From JAJPJE01 sp963724985 (GTDB taxonomy: Bacteria > Acidobacteriota > Terriglobia > Terriglobales > Acidobacteriaceae): DNA of 64,000 nt. The stretch spans positions 1-64,000 of the forward strand of contig CAVRWV010000026.1 in the NCBI GenBank assembly GCA_963724985.1, written 5' to 3'. The notes under the pieces are model-generated. The model saw only the letters and a program-made list of their open reading frames with translations. It did no database searches and was not told the origin of the DNA. Every line of letters starts with the position of its first letter. The stretch's first letter is position 1. This document shows positions 54,994 to 63,586 of this stretch, piece by piece. A program made the translations under genes and the position numbers.

Positions 54994-56271
54994 ATTGGCG
55001 CGATAAACCACGCCGCCCTTCATCACAAAGCTCACGCGCTTGAGTACGCCGATGTCCTTCGTCGGATCGCCCGGCACGGCAATCACGTCCGCAAAATATC
55101 CCGGCTTTAACACACCGATCTGCCCATCCCACCTCAACAGCTTCGCACCATTGATGAGGTCCGCCTGGAGCACCGCCACCGGATTCATTCCGTACTCCAC
55201 CATAAGCTCGAACTCGCGCGCCTGCGTTCCATGCGGAAACGGCCCCACGTCCGACCCCACCGCCATTGGCACGCCCGCAGCCAACTGCTTCTTGAATTCC
55301 TGCGCGTGCAGCGCTTGCAAATCCCGCTCGCGCTTCGCAGCGACTGGCGTCTCCGCATGATCGGCGAAGTACTCCGCAATCGCGAACGTCGGAACCGCTG
55401 GAATCTTCTTCTCGTGCATCAGCTTCATCGTTTCGTCGCTGAGTTGATACGCATGATCCACAGACTCCACTCCAGCCTGCACAGCATAGAGTGTCCCCGG
55501 TTCGCCAGTTGCATGCACCGCAACGCGCCTTCCAGTTCGCGCCGTCTCTTCCACCGCCGCCGCCAGTTGTGCTTCGGTGTACTGATACGGAGTCGAGAGC
55601 CGCCCGTCCACCAGTGTGTCTTTCCCGGTTTCATAAATCTTGATGAAGTCAGCGCCTTCCTTCACCTGCCCGCGGATCGCTTCCACCAGTTGCTCGGCAT
55701 TGTTGGCGTAGGTCGCATTCGAAAGCACATGTTGCGCCGGATTAAACTTGTTCGCGTCTTCGTGCCCGCCGAGAATGTCGATCGCATTCCCGCTGATGCG
55801 CAGGCGCGGCCCGGGAATCTGTCCCGAATTAATTGCATCGCGAACCGCTGTATCTGCCGACCCTGCGCCTTCGGTGCCCATGTCACGCTCGGCGGTGAAG
55901 CCCGCCATCAGATCCGCCTTCGCCGCCAGCGTCGCGATGATCGTGCGTTGCGGCACCGACTCTTCTACTGTCTGCAAATCTTCCGCGCCCGGATGCAGGA
56001 ACAGATGTATATGCGCATCAATAAGACCCGGCATCAGTGTCGTGTCGCCTAGGTCGATGACTTCCGCTCCCGCGGGACGAGTAACGCTCGCTCCCGCCGC
56101 AACGATGCGCTCGCCCTCGACAAGCACCTCGCCGGGCGTGACAATCTTTCCACTCTCAACGTCGAATAGCCGCGCTGCGTGCAAAACGGTGACGTGCGAT
56201 TGAGTTTGCGCATTCAACCCATAGGTCAGCAGTGACAGAAGAAAAATCGCGAACAATTCCCGCTTTCTCAT
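54985..56271 (-). CDS. Secreted amidohydrolase (imidazolonepropionase-like)
   Basis: 428 residues. Signal peptide: LFAIFLLSLLTYGLNAQ. Metal-dependent hydrolase fold with the HxH motif LMPGLIDAHIHLFL (about 79-92), the bridging Lys in ADFIKIYETG, His in VAVHATGEPG and SVDHAYQLSD, and the catalytic Asp in AVGSDVGPFPHGT. Family members hydrolyse C-N bonds in cyclic amides or dipeptides (Xaa-Pro-type) at two metal ions. The exact substrate is unknown. The stop codon lies in the last copy of a 7-bp tandem repeat. Confidence 0.92.
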   Translation of the reverse strand: MRKRELFAIFLLSLLTYGLNAQTQSHVTVLHAARLFDVESGKIVTPGEVLVEGERIVAAGASVTRPAGAEVIDLGDTTLMPGLIDAHIHLFLHPGAEDLQTVEESVPQRTIIATLAAKADLMAGFTAERDMGTEGAGSADTAVRDAINSGQIPGPRLRISGNAIDILGGHEDANKFNPAQHVLSNATYANNAEQLVEAIRGQVKEGADFIKIYETGKDTLVDGRLSTPYQYTEAQLAAAVEETARTGRRVAVHATGEPGTLYAVQAGVESVDHAYQLSDETMKLMHEKKIPAVPTFAIAEYFADHAETPVAAKRERDLQALHAQEFKKQLAAGVPMAVGSDVGPFPHGTQAREFELMVEYGMNPVAVLQADLINGAKLLRWDGQIGVLKPGYFADVIAVPGDPTKDIGVLKRVSFVMKGGVVYRANGQ

Positions 56272-56315
56272 AGCGCAGAAATGCTAGCAGAAGAAACAAA
56301 GAATGGAGCTTGGAA

Positions 56316-56741
56316 TCAGGGGGCAGGCGTTGCCGGTGCGCAGCGCGTCGAATACACATCATTCGTGATTTGTGCCGTGGCGGCGCTGGTTCCCGATCTG
56401 GAGGAGCCGTCCATGTCGCGCGCTCGGTCCTGCTCGGCGCTTTGCGGATCCGAATGATCGCGTCCGCTGATCATCACATCGAGAGTGGGGCTCGTACAGG
56501 CCTGCACTGCCGCATCTCTCACCTTCGCCATCTGCGCGCGCACCACCTCTTGCGGAGTTGTGTCGACCTGGCAATACGGGAAGACGCTGGTAAAGACGTA
56601 CGCGGTCCTGCCATCCTGGCAGTCAAAGCTGATTCGTTCCCACGTGTACATCTGTTTGGGACGCGTGGCAGGCGTCTGCGGAAATACGGTCAACGCCGAA
56701 AACGCGAACAGTAAGAGGCCGATTCCGTGTCTCAGATTCAC
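56316..56741 (-). CDS. Small secreted protein, unknown function
   Basis: 141 residues from a GTG at 56741. Signal peptide: HGIGLLLFAFSALTVFPQ. The rest is soluble with four cysteines (FDCQDG, PYCQVD, VQACTS, STRCAP), which could form two disulfides. No family recognised. It sits between the amidohydrolase and PH/SHOCT genes, all on the minus strand. No ribosome site is obvious, so the start is less sure. Confidence 0.6.
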   Translation of the reverse strand: MNLRHGIGLLLFAFSALTVFPQTPATRPKQMYTWERISFDCQDGRTAYVFTSVFPYCQVDTTPQEVVRAQMAKVRDAAVQACTSPTLDVMISGRDHSDPQSAEQDRARDMDGSSRSGTSAATAQITNDVYSTRCAPATPAP

Positions 56742-56777
56742 ACGAATTTGGATGCCGATTCAGGCACAGTGTGTCGG

Positions 56778-57431
56778 CTACAAATTTCCCACAATGCGGG
56801 CCTTGAGCGATTCGTACTCGGAGTCTGTAATCAGGCCTTTCTCGAACATTTCCTTCGCCTGTTCGAGTCGCGTCGCTGCACCATCACCGGAAGAAGCCGT
56901 GCTAGCGCCACCCGCCCCTGCTGCCGCTCCCAGTTGAATGCCTCCGGACTTCGCGCGCAGCTCTTCCAGTTCGCGGATGCGGCGCTTCTCTCTCCATGCC
57001 TGCTCTTGCGCCTGGCAGATCCGATACACCGCTTCCGCTTGCTCCTTGCGCAGCCCCGGAAAACTGAGAACTCTTGTCTGACCGGCAACAGCCAGATCAG
57101 GGCTCGACAACGCCACAATGGTCAGATCCGCGCCAAACACACGCACTTTGATTTCGACATCTTTAATGTCCTGCCAGCGAACCGTCTCCGGATTGAATCC
57201 TCCGAACAGCCCTCGTGACATCCCAATAAAACGTCCGGACGTGGCGCAGACCAGCGTACGGCGACGGAACAGCGCAAACAATCGTCGTTGGACCGCATAG
57301 GCTTCAATCGACTCGCCGGGAACCAGGAGCGACGCAAACTCCGCGATCGCCTGCTGTACGCGAGCATCTTCGCCAACTCCAGGATTACTCTTAGGCGCGT
57401 CTGCCACGGTTTCCTCCACCTGACTTCGCAC
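56778..57431 (-). CDS. Bacterial PH-like domain protein with C-terminal SHOCT motif
   Basis: 217 residues, no signal peptide. Residues about 35-125 form a bacterial PH-like domain (LLVPGESIEAYAVQRRLFALFRRRTLVCATSGRFIGM, then DVEIKVRVFGADLTIVAL). A basic helix (QAWREKRRIRELEEL) and a Gly/Ala linker follow. The C-terminal 30 residues are the SHOCT motif (EQAKEMFEKGLITDSEYESLKARIVGNL), which is typical of oligomerisation or membrane-linked proteins. Function unknown; cytoplasmic. Confidence 0.85.
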   Translation of the reverse strand: MRSQVEETVADAPKSNPGVGEDARVQQAIAEFASLLVPGESIEAYAVQRRLFALFRRRTLVCATSGRFIGMSRGLFGGFNPETVRWQDIKDVEIKVRVFGADLTIVALSSPDLAVAGQTRVLSFPGLRKEQAEAVYRICQAQEQAWREKRRIRELEELRAKSGGIQLGAAAGAGGASTASSGDGAATRLEQAKEMFEKGLITDSEYESLKARIVGNL

Positions 57432-57542
57432 GCAGTCTAGGCACGCGCAGTTCGTTTGTCAAAGGAGTGCTCAGATTAGATTGGAGCGGCACTTGAGTGT
57501 CCCAAAGCTGACCCGCGCCACTCTTCCGCGGCGCGCAGAGCT

Positions 57543-58796
57543 CTATTCGTACCGCAGAGCCTCGATCGGATCCAGACGTGACGCGCGGATCGCTGGAATC
57601 ATGCCGCTAACCAGTCCCACCACGGCCAGAATCCCAGTGGAGACCAGCACGCTGACTGGCGAAATGATGAGCCGGATGTCGCCCGCCTCTCCGTGCTTCG
57701 CCAACGCGCTATAAAACGTGAGGTTTCCTATAGAGAACGAAATCACGTAAGCGAACACGATGCCTAACAGACCACCAAAAAAGGTAATCGCCAGCGCTTC
57801 GGACAAAAACTGTACGAGGATATCGAAGCGACTTGCGCCCAATGCCTTCTCCACCCCGATCTCGCGCGTTCGCTGGGTAACGCTAACCAGCATGATATTC
57901 ATCAGCCCCACGCCGCCGATCCCCAGCGTCAGAGTGCCGATAAAAGCCAGCATCACTTGCAAAGCCAAGGTGATGATGCGGAATTGCGAAAGCTGTTCCA
58001 TCATGCTGAAGACAGACAGGGCCCGCTTATCGTCAGAACGGAAATTGTGTTGGACTGCCAGCGTGTTGCGAACCGCCTTCTCCACACCTCCATAGTTGTA
58101 GCCGAGAAAATCCAGCCAGATCATGTCGACGTAGTACGTATTGCGAAAGTCGCTCATGGCTGGAAGAGGAATATAGACGACGCGGTTGATACTGTTCTCC
58201 GTGCCTTCCTGTGGTCTGGCTTTGAGCACACCGATCACTTCGTAGGGAATGCCGCTGATTCGAACTTTTTCGCCCAGCGGGAACCGTCCGGAAAATAGTT
58301 TTTCCTTCGACTCCGAGCCCAGTACGCAAACACGCGCGCGCAGCTGCATATCTTCAGCGCTGTAGAAACGGCCTACCTCCATCTGCAAGTTCTGAATCTC
58401 CTGCAGGTTGGGATTGCCACCGTGAATGTCCCAGGTATAAGAACGCCCCTCGTAGCTGACGAGCCCGCTGTAAAACGATTCGGGAGTTATGCGCGTCACT
58501 TCCGGCACGTTCACCACCACGCGATCAATGTCATCCGCGGTCAATCGGATGCTGGTACCGGCCTTGTTTCCTCCCGCCTGCATCGACGTGCGACCGCCCG
58601 CAATGCCCATCGCCTGCATGCTGGCATAGCTCCTGAATATGTTGACGATAGCCTGTGAGAAACCCGTGCCATAGGCCAGCAACAGCACCACCGTGGCGAT
58701 TCCCCACGCCATGCCCAACATGGTCAGGGCAGTTCGCCTGCGATTGTGCTTGAGCGATACATATGCTTCCGAGATGATGTCTTTCGCCTGGCTCAT
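57543..58796 (-). CDS. MacB/FtsX-type ABC transporter permease
   Basis: 417 residues. One N-terminal membrane helix (ALTMLGMAWGIATVVLLLAYG), a large periplasmic MacB_PCD domain (about 40-270) and three C-terminal helices with the FtsX core (GLMNIMLVSVTQRTREIGVEKALGASRFDIL). MacB permeases drive efflux of proteins, peptides or lipids by mechanical transmission across the periplasm. It begins three bases after the stop of a second permease, so the two are co-transcribed. No ABC ATPase or membrane fusion protein is adjacent. Confidence 0.92.
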   Translation of the reverse strand: MSQAKDIISEAYVSLKHNRRRTALTMLGMAWGIATVVLLLAYGTGFSQAIVNIFRSYASMQAMGIAGGRTSMQAGGNKAGTSIRLTADDIDRVVVNVPEVTRITPESFYSGLVSYEGRSYTWDIHGGNPNLQEIQNLQMEVGRFYSAEDMQLRARVCVLGSESKEKLFSGRFPLGEKVRISGIPYEVIGVLKARPQEGTENSINRVVYIPLPAMSDFRNTYYVDMIWLDFLGYNYGGVEKAVRNTLAVQHNFRSDDKRALSVFSMMEQLSQFRIITLALQVMLAFIGTLTLGIGGVGLMNIMLVSVTQRTREIGVEKALGASRFDILVQFLSEALAITFFGGLLGIVFAYVISFSIGNLTFYSALAKHGEAGDIRLIISPVSVLVSTGILAVVGLVSGMIPAIRASRLDPIEALRYE

Positions 58797-58799
58797 TCC

Positions 58800-60044
58800 T
58801 TACTCCTGACGAAGGGCTTCCACCGGCTGGAGCACGGCCGCCCGTCGCGCCGGATAAAGTCCAGCGACAATGCCTGCCACGCCAAGGCTCACGATGGCAA
58901 GCGCGGCGGTCGCTGGGTATATATGGGGCAGTTCGAATCCATCCATCGGCGGCAGAAGCCCAAAAAGCAGGGTGGCTATATAGGCTGCGCCCACCCCAAT
59001 GCCCCCGCTGATCCCCGTAAGCATCAGTCCTTCCATGAAGAACTGCAGCAGGATGCTGCGATTGGTAGCGCCCAGAGCTTTGCGAAGACCGATCTCGCGC
59101 GTGCGCTCCGTAACCGATATCAGCATGATGTTGATCACTCCGATTGCGCCCAGCCCAAGTGTCACCAGGCCGACAGCTCCCAGGAACGTGTCCATGGCAT
59201 CGGAGATTTTGCCCATCATCTCGGCGCTTTCGATGGAATCCCAGTCGTCGAATGCATCCGGCGTCTCGGGATCAAAATTATGATTTCTTGCAACGATTGC
59301 GCGGACGGCTTTCTTCGCTTCCGCGTGTTGCTCCCGCGTAATCGGCTGGTAGGCTACATACTTGATCGCCTTCGCATTTCCGTCACCCTGCATCGGGAAA
59401 TAGATACCCATCGTGGTGTACGGCATGAGCAGGCGCATGTTCTGGTCGTTGTTGTTCCCATGGCCGATCTTCTGCATCGTCCCAATCACCTGGAACGGTA
59501 TCCCATTGATGAGCAGCGTGCTGCCTACCGCCGGATGGCCCGGGAACAATATGTGCACGAATTCGTTTCCGATCACGCAGACATTGTGGCGCTGGCGTTC
59601 GTCCTCCCAATTCAAAGACCGCCCCTGCGCGATTGGCTGGTAGCGAATACCCGTGAACTGCGGTTCGGCGCCGTCGACATATCCATTGCTGCTGCCATAT
59701 TCGCTCACCAGGCGGAGGTCCCCGCGGTAGATCACCGGCGTGGCATTACGCACAAACGCCGAGCTGCGAATATCCAGATAGTCCTGGTAGTTCAGGTAAT
59801 ACTGGCGAGACGAAAGCTGGCTGCCACCCACCGCCGGCACCCGCCCATTGAAAATCTGTAAATAGTCTTCGCCAAAACTTTCCATGCTCTTGGCGGTTCC
59901 GGCGCGAAAGCCTTCCCCTAAGCCCACCAGGAGCAACAGTGACCCGACGCCCCACGCAATTCCAAACATGGTTAGGAACGAGCGAAGTTTGTGCGCCCAC
60001 ATGGCGCGTAAAACCTGGCCGAAGCTGTCGCCAAATCGCCTCAT
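58800..60044 (-). CDS. MacB/FtsX-type ABC transporter permease
   Basis: 414 residues, a paralogue of the downstream permease. N-terminal helix (FLTMFGIAWGVGSLLLLVGLG), periplasmic MacB_PCD domain, and a C-terminal core with GVINIMLISVTERTREIGLRKALGATNRSIL and two further helices (ALAIVSLGVAGIVAGLYPARRAA). First gene of the pair. The two permeases could form a heterodimer that borrows an ATPase encoded elsewhere. The upstream 336-base region holds no ATPase gene. Confidence 0.92.
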   Translation of the reverse strand: MRRFGDSFGQVLRAMWAHKLRSFLTMFGIAWGVGSLLLLVGLGEGFRAGTAKSMESFGEDYLQIFNGRVPAVGGSQLSSRQYYLNYQDYLDIRSSAFVRNATPVIYRGDLRLVSEYGSSNGYVDGAEPQFTGIRYQPIAQGRSLNWEDERQRHNVCVIGNEFVHILFPGHPAVGSTLLINGIPFQVIGTMQKIGHGNNNDQNMRLLMPYTTMGIYFPMQGDGNAKAIKYVAYQPITREQHAEAKKAVRAIVARNHNFDPETPDAFDDWDSIESAEMMGKISDAMDTFLGAVGLVTLGLGAIGVINIMLISVTERTREIGLRKALGATNRSILLQFFMEGLMLTGISGGIGVGAAYIATLLFGLLPPMDGFELPHIYPATAALAIVSLGVAGIVAGLYPARRAAVLQPVEALRQE

Positions 60045-60380
60045 GATTCCAAGCTACGAACAATAGACGGACAAAGTTCCTACTTATGTCGGGATGTGCG
60101 CGCGACCTGTACCGTTTTTGCATGCTCTGGTCCCAGATGCGGCAACATTCACGCTTTGACTTACGCTTATGAGTTTCGTCTTCCAGGGCCGGGTTCGCGC
60201 GTAAATCAATTTCCTGTTCCAGAACTGCGCGAGGAGAATCGCGTCGCCTACTCTCTTAGACGTCAGGCTTGAACAAACGATTTGCCGCGAAGCCAAATTC
60301 CCGTTGTGGAACGACAATTTTGTAACAAAAATTTCTTCCCCATCAATGAAAGCAGCTTTTTATATAGCATCGGCTCACGT
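60045..60380. other. Divergent intergenic region
   Basis: 336 bases between the permease gene and a small membrane protein gene. tttatatagc at about 60358-60367 is a possible -10 element 17-22 bases before the ATG at 60381, so that transcript may have a very short leader. Otherwise nothing recognised. Confidence 0.35.
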
Positions 60381-60587
60381 ATGACGAGAGTGACATCAGC
60401 TGCACTGTGGGGTTTTGGAGCCGTGACGCTCACTTATGCTACGTTCTTGGTAACAGCCTTTTTGAAAGCTTTTCGGGCGAACCTCGCAGTCGGGCTTGCG
60501 GTCTTCCTTGGGATCCTGATCACCCCAACTTTCTGGATAGTGTCGGCAGCCGTTTTTGTAGCAATAATGATCTGGAAACTTAGATAA
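60381..60587 (+). CDS. Small two-helix membrane protein, unknown function
   Basis: 68 residues from the ATG at 60381, almost all in two hydrophobic segments (AALWGFGAVTLTYATFLVTAFL and LAVGLAVFLGILITPTFWIV) with a third short stretch at the end. No ribosome site is obvious, and the close -10-like element suggests a short or absent leader. A longer upstream frame exists but lacks membrane-protein character. No family recognised. Confidence 0.5.
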   Translation: MTRVTSAALWGFGAVTLTYATFLVTAFLKAFRANLAVGLAVFLGILITPTFWIVSAAVFVAIMIWKLR

Positions 60588-60616
60588 GCATCGCTCGCTG
60601 ACGTCTCCGCAACCAC

Positions 60617-62446
60617 CTACGAAACATCGTCGAGCACCGGAGATCGGGAATTCCCAGCTTTCTCTTCCAGCTGCGCCCAGCGTTCATAAAGCGCATCCAG
60701 CTCCGCTTGCGCCGCTGCCCGTTCAGCATCCACGGCTAATAGCCTGGGGCCGTCACTCGCTATGGCCGGATTCTCCAACTCCGCTTTCTTGCTTTGCAGC
60801 ACCCTTTCCGCGTCGGCAATGCGCTGCTCGATTCCGGCATACTCCCTCGCCTCAAGATACGAGAGTTTCTTTTTGGACTCCGCCGAGCTCCCAGCTGAAG
60901 GTACCTGTGTCGAACGGCGTGCCTTTACCGTTGTCTTCCTCTCAGCTTGCCACGTTTCCCATTGCGAATAGTCCGCAAAGCTTTCCGCACTGCCCTGCCC
61001 ATCCAGGCCCAGCACGATTGTGGACACGCGATCGAGCATGTAGCGGTCGTGGGTCACCAGCAGCAGCGAGCCGCGAAACTCCAGCAGGCTCTCCTCCAGG
61101 ATTTCCAGCGTCGGAATATCAAGGTCGTTCGTGGGCTCATCCAGCAGCAGAACATCGGCAGGCTGCAGCATGAGCTGAGCAATCAGCACGCGCGCTCGTT
61201 CGCCTCCTGAAAGCCGCCCCACCGGTTGGTCGAGTTGTTCGCCAGTGAAGAGGAACTTCGCAGCCCAGGAAGCAACGTGAACCACGCGATCCTGGTAGAC
61301 AACCGAATCCGCCTCCGGAGCCAGCGCTCGACGCAGAGTGGTATTCATATCGAGCTGCCGGCTCTGGTCGAAATACACGATGCGCAACTTATCCGCCCTC
61401 CGAATCTCCCCGGCTGCGGGCGTCCATTCACCAAGCAGCAGGCGCAGCAGACTCGTCTTTCCACTTCCGTTCGGCCCGACCAGGCCCACCCGCATCCCTG
61501 CCGTGATGACGAAGTTCAGCCCTTCAAACAGCGTGCGATCCGCTATCTCGCAAGTGACGTTCTGAACTTCGATCAGCCGTTTGGTTTTTCGATCCGTGGC
61601 CGAAAACTCAATTTGCGCGGTCGCGCTCCGAGTTCTGGCATTCAGATCCGCCAGGTCGCTCATCAGCTCGCCGGCTTTATCGATACGCGCTTTCGATTTG
61701 CGGGTACGTGCTTTCGCTCCTCGCCGCAGCCACTCGATCTCCGAGTGAACCAGATTCTCCAGCGCTTCCTGGCGCTTTGCTTGTGCGTGCAGAAACTCTT
61801 CTTTCTTCTCCAGGAAGGCGCTGTAATTCCCGTGCACCCGCAGCACTCCATCCGGATACACCCGGCTGAGCTCCGCCATGTCGGTGGCCACGTTCTCCAG
61901 AAAGTAGCGGTCATGGCTCACCACGACGCAGGCGAATGCCGCTTCTTCGAGCAGCGCTTCCAGCCACTCAATACCGGCGAGATCCAGATGATTGGTCGGC
62001 TCGTCCAACAGCAAAATGTCGGGCGCCTGCACCAGCGCCTCCACAATCGCCAGCCGCTTCTGCCATCCACCTGATAACGCCGCCGCTTCCGCTTCCAGAT
62101 CTTCAAAGCCTGCGCGCCCCAGCGTCTCGAACTGCTTGCTGGGTTCCGAGCCATTTGTCGCCGACCTCTGCAACGCCCGTTCCACCACAGATCGCACCGT
62201 ATCGCCCGGCTTGAATCTGGAATCCTGCTCCACGTAGACGTTGCGAACACGCTTGCGAATCGACAGATCTCCACTGTCCGGCTCTTCCATTCCCGCCAGA
62301 ATGCGCAGCAACGTAGATTTTCCGGAACCATTCGGCCCAATCAGCCCAATGCGATCTCCCTCCGAGATCGTGAAAGAAACGTCTTGGAAGAGAGGTTTCG
62401 CTCCAAAGGCTTTCGAGATGCTTTGTGCGTTAATAATCGGCGGCAA
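60617..62446 (-). CDS. uup: ABC-F ATPase, Uup type
   Basis: 609 residues, no membrane segments. Two ABC cassettes: Walker A GLIGPNGSGKSTLL and GLVGPNGSGKTSLL; signatures LSGGWQKRLAI and LSGGERARVLI; Walker B LLLDEPTNHLD and LLLDEPTNDLD. A charged inter-domain linker lies between them (residues about 225-290). The C-terminal coiled coil (about 535-600, LEAREYAGIEQRIADAERVL, AERAAAQAELDALYERWAQLEE) is the Uup type, which is linked with branched DNA and ribosome function. ABC-F proteins act on the ribosome, not in transport. It is not the ATPase for the permeases upstream. Confidence 0.93.
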   Translation of the reverse strand: MPPIINAQSISKAFGAKPLFQDVSFTISEGDRIGLIGPNGSGKSTLLRILAGMEEPDSGDLSIRKRVRNVYVEQDSRFKPGDTVRSVVERALQRSATNGSEPSKQFETLGRAGFEDLEAEAAALSGGWQKRLAIVEALVQAPDILLLDEPTNHLDLAGIEWLEALLEEAAFACVVVSHDRYFLENVATDMAELSRVYPDGVLRVHGNYSAFLEKKEEFLHAQAKRQEALENLVHSEIEWLRRGAKARTRKSKARIDKAGELMSDLADLNARTRSATAQIEFSATDRKTKRLIEVQNVTCEIADRTLFEGLNFVITAGMRVGLVGPNGSGKTSLLRLLLGEWTPAAGEIRRADKLRIVYFDQSRQLDMNTTLRRALAPEADSVVYQDRVVHVASWAAKFLFTGEQLDQPVGRLSGGERARVLIAQLMLQPADVLLLDEPTNDLDIPTLEILEESLLEFRGSLLLVTHDRYMLDRVSTIVLGLDGQGSAESFADYSQWETWQAERKTTVKARRSTQVPSAGSSAESKKKLSYLEAREYAGIEQRIADAERVLQSKKAELENPAIASDGPRLLAVDAERAAAQAELDALYERWAQLEEKAGNSRSPVLDDVS

Positions 62447-62589
62447 CTGGCTTCTACTCTTTCTCTTGGGGATTCGAGCCGGCCGGCATGGCTGTCAGCT
62501 CCGGAGATCTAAGCTCTATTCATTCTAATGGCTTACTGCTGGTGGGGGGCTATCGGGCCACGCATTGCCATGAACGCCGTTGGCCAGAT

Positions 62590-62763
62590 TTAGCGCGGCA
62601 ACCCGAATTGCTGCCAGACACGAAACCACGGATTCCTTGCGCACATTTCATCGTGCCGGCGATTCGCGGCTTCGCGGTCGCCCACCGACATTGGCCTCTT
62701 GTCAGGCAGCGTGAAGATGCGCTCTAGGAACTCGATTTCTTCAATGGTTCGTTCGGGGTCCAC
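62590..62763 (-). CDS. Small protein of 57 residues, unknown function
   Basis: Open on the minus strand from the GTG at 62763 to the TAA at 62590. It reads as a well-formed acidic/basic protein: PERTIEEIEFLERIFTLPDK, then VGDREAANRRHDEM and a C-terminus NPWFRVWQQFGLPR. Two helices and a Trp/Phe-rich end are plausible. It has no signal and no ribosome site upstream, so start and expression are unsure. No family recognised. It is the only gene-like content between the ABC-F gene and the cytochrome gene. Confidence 0.5.
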   Translation of the reverse strand: MDPERTIEEIEFLERIFTLPDKRPMSVGDREAANRRHDEMCARNPWFRVWQQFGLPR

Positions 62764-63059
62764 GACTATTCAGATTCTAATGCAAGCCAGAAGGAAACTT
62801 TTCCCCAGAAATATTACCGGAAAGGTGACAGCTACTCCCAGCCATTCATACCGTGCCTCCCTTTGTCCGATATGGTGACCTCGAGTTCAGGCCCGAGTAC
62901 CGCTCAAGTTGCTGTCCTGCTTCTCCCGTTTTGAGTCACATGCGGTTGTGACACCGCTTACAGCCGCCTTTCCAGGGGCGTCCTAGAACTGAACCTGCAA
63001 GTGCGTGTGTTCGACGGGCGCGAATGCTCCGCCCTGCCGCGCGCTAGAAAGGAGGACCC
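62764..63059. other. Intergenic region before the cytochrome c gene
   Basis: 296 bases with no gene. It ends in a near-perfect ribosome site (aaaggagg, about 63048-63055) for the cytochrome gene. No promoter boxes were confidently picked. Confidence 0.4.
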
Positions 63060-63458
63060 ATGCGCGTACATCAACTATCCCTTCTTATCTTGACCTTCCT
63101 GCTGTTTACCATCTTTTCGCTTGCCCAGGACAAACCTTCCCCTATTTCGGGGGCAACACTCTATAAGAGTTACTGCGCCTCGTGCCACGGAGTCGATGGC
63201 CGGGGTAATGGTCCGGTAGCTTCTTCGCTCAAAACGGCACCTCCCGATTTGACGATGCTCAGTGCACACAATGACGGCAAGTTTCCTACGATGCACGTTC
63301 TGCACGCGATTGACGGAGAAACCGAAGTGGGACCGCATGGCCCGAAAGATATGCCAGTTTGGGGACGGCGCTTCACCCATGAGACAGACAGTTCTGCCGA
63401 ATCACAACTGATGGTCAAGAATCTGACCGGCTATCTCGATTCGATCCAGGCGAAATAG
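63060..63458 (+). CDS. Secreted monoheme cytochrome c
   Basis: 132 residues. Signal peptide: LSLLILTFLLFTIFSLAQ. The heme site CASCHGVDGRGNGPVASSLKT has the CXXCH motif at about residues 39-43. A later Met in DMPVWGRRF is the likely distal heme ligand. The C-terminal helix is LMVKNLTGYLDSIQAK. It carries electrons outside the cytoplasm and depends on the Ccm machinery, part of which is encoded at 37287-41491. The ribosome site is near-perfect. Full length for a small class I cytochrome. Confidence 0.93.
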   Translation: MRVHQLSLLILTFLLFTIFSLAQDKPSPISGATLYKSYCASCHGVDGRGNGPVASSLKTAPPDLTMLSAHNDGKFPTMHVLHAIDGETEVGPHGPKDMPVWGRRFTHETDSSAESQLMVKNLTGYLDSIQAK

Positions 63459-63586
63459 CCAACCGGTTTGGGGCCAGGGCGATAACCTCAGCCTTGGCCT
63501 CGACTTCCCTCGATTTAGTTCTCTCTATCTCACGATGGAATTACTAGTGGCGTACGTCATTCCCCCTCCGGATTAGAATCTCGCTT

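Noticed and set aside
54801..55132. Short minus-strand frames reading through the 7-bp array (SQKSEVRSQKSEVRS)
   Set aside because: Products of the tandem repeat, not proteins.
58746..59861. A 371-codon plus-strand open frame
   Set aside because: Antisense to the permease genes; no family feature and biased composition.
60084..60317. A 77-codon minus-strand frame in the divergent gap
   Set aside because: No ribosome site and random-looking composition.
60617..62446. The ABC-F gene as the ATPase of the MacB permeases
   Set aside because: It has two cassettes and a Uup-type tail, belongs to the ribosome-acting ABC-F class, and lies beyond another gene on the opposite strand.
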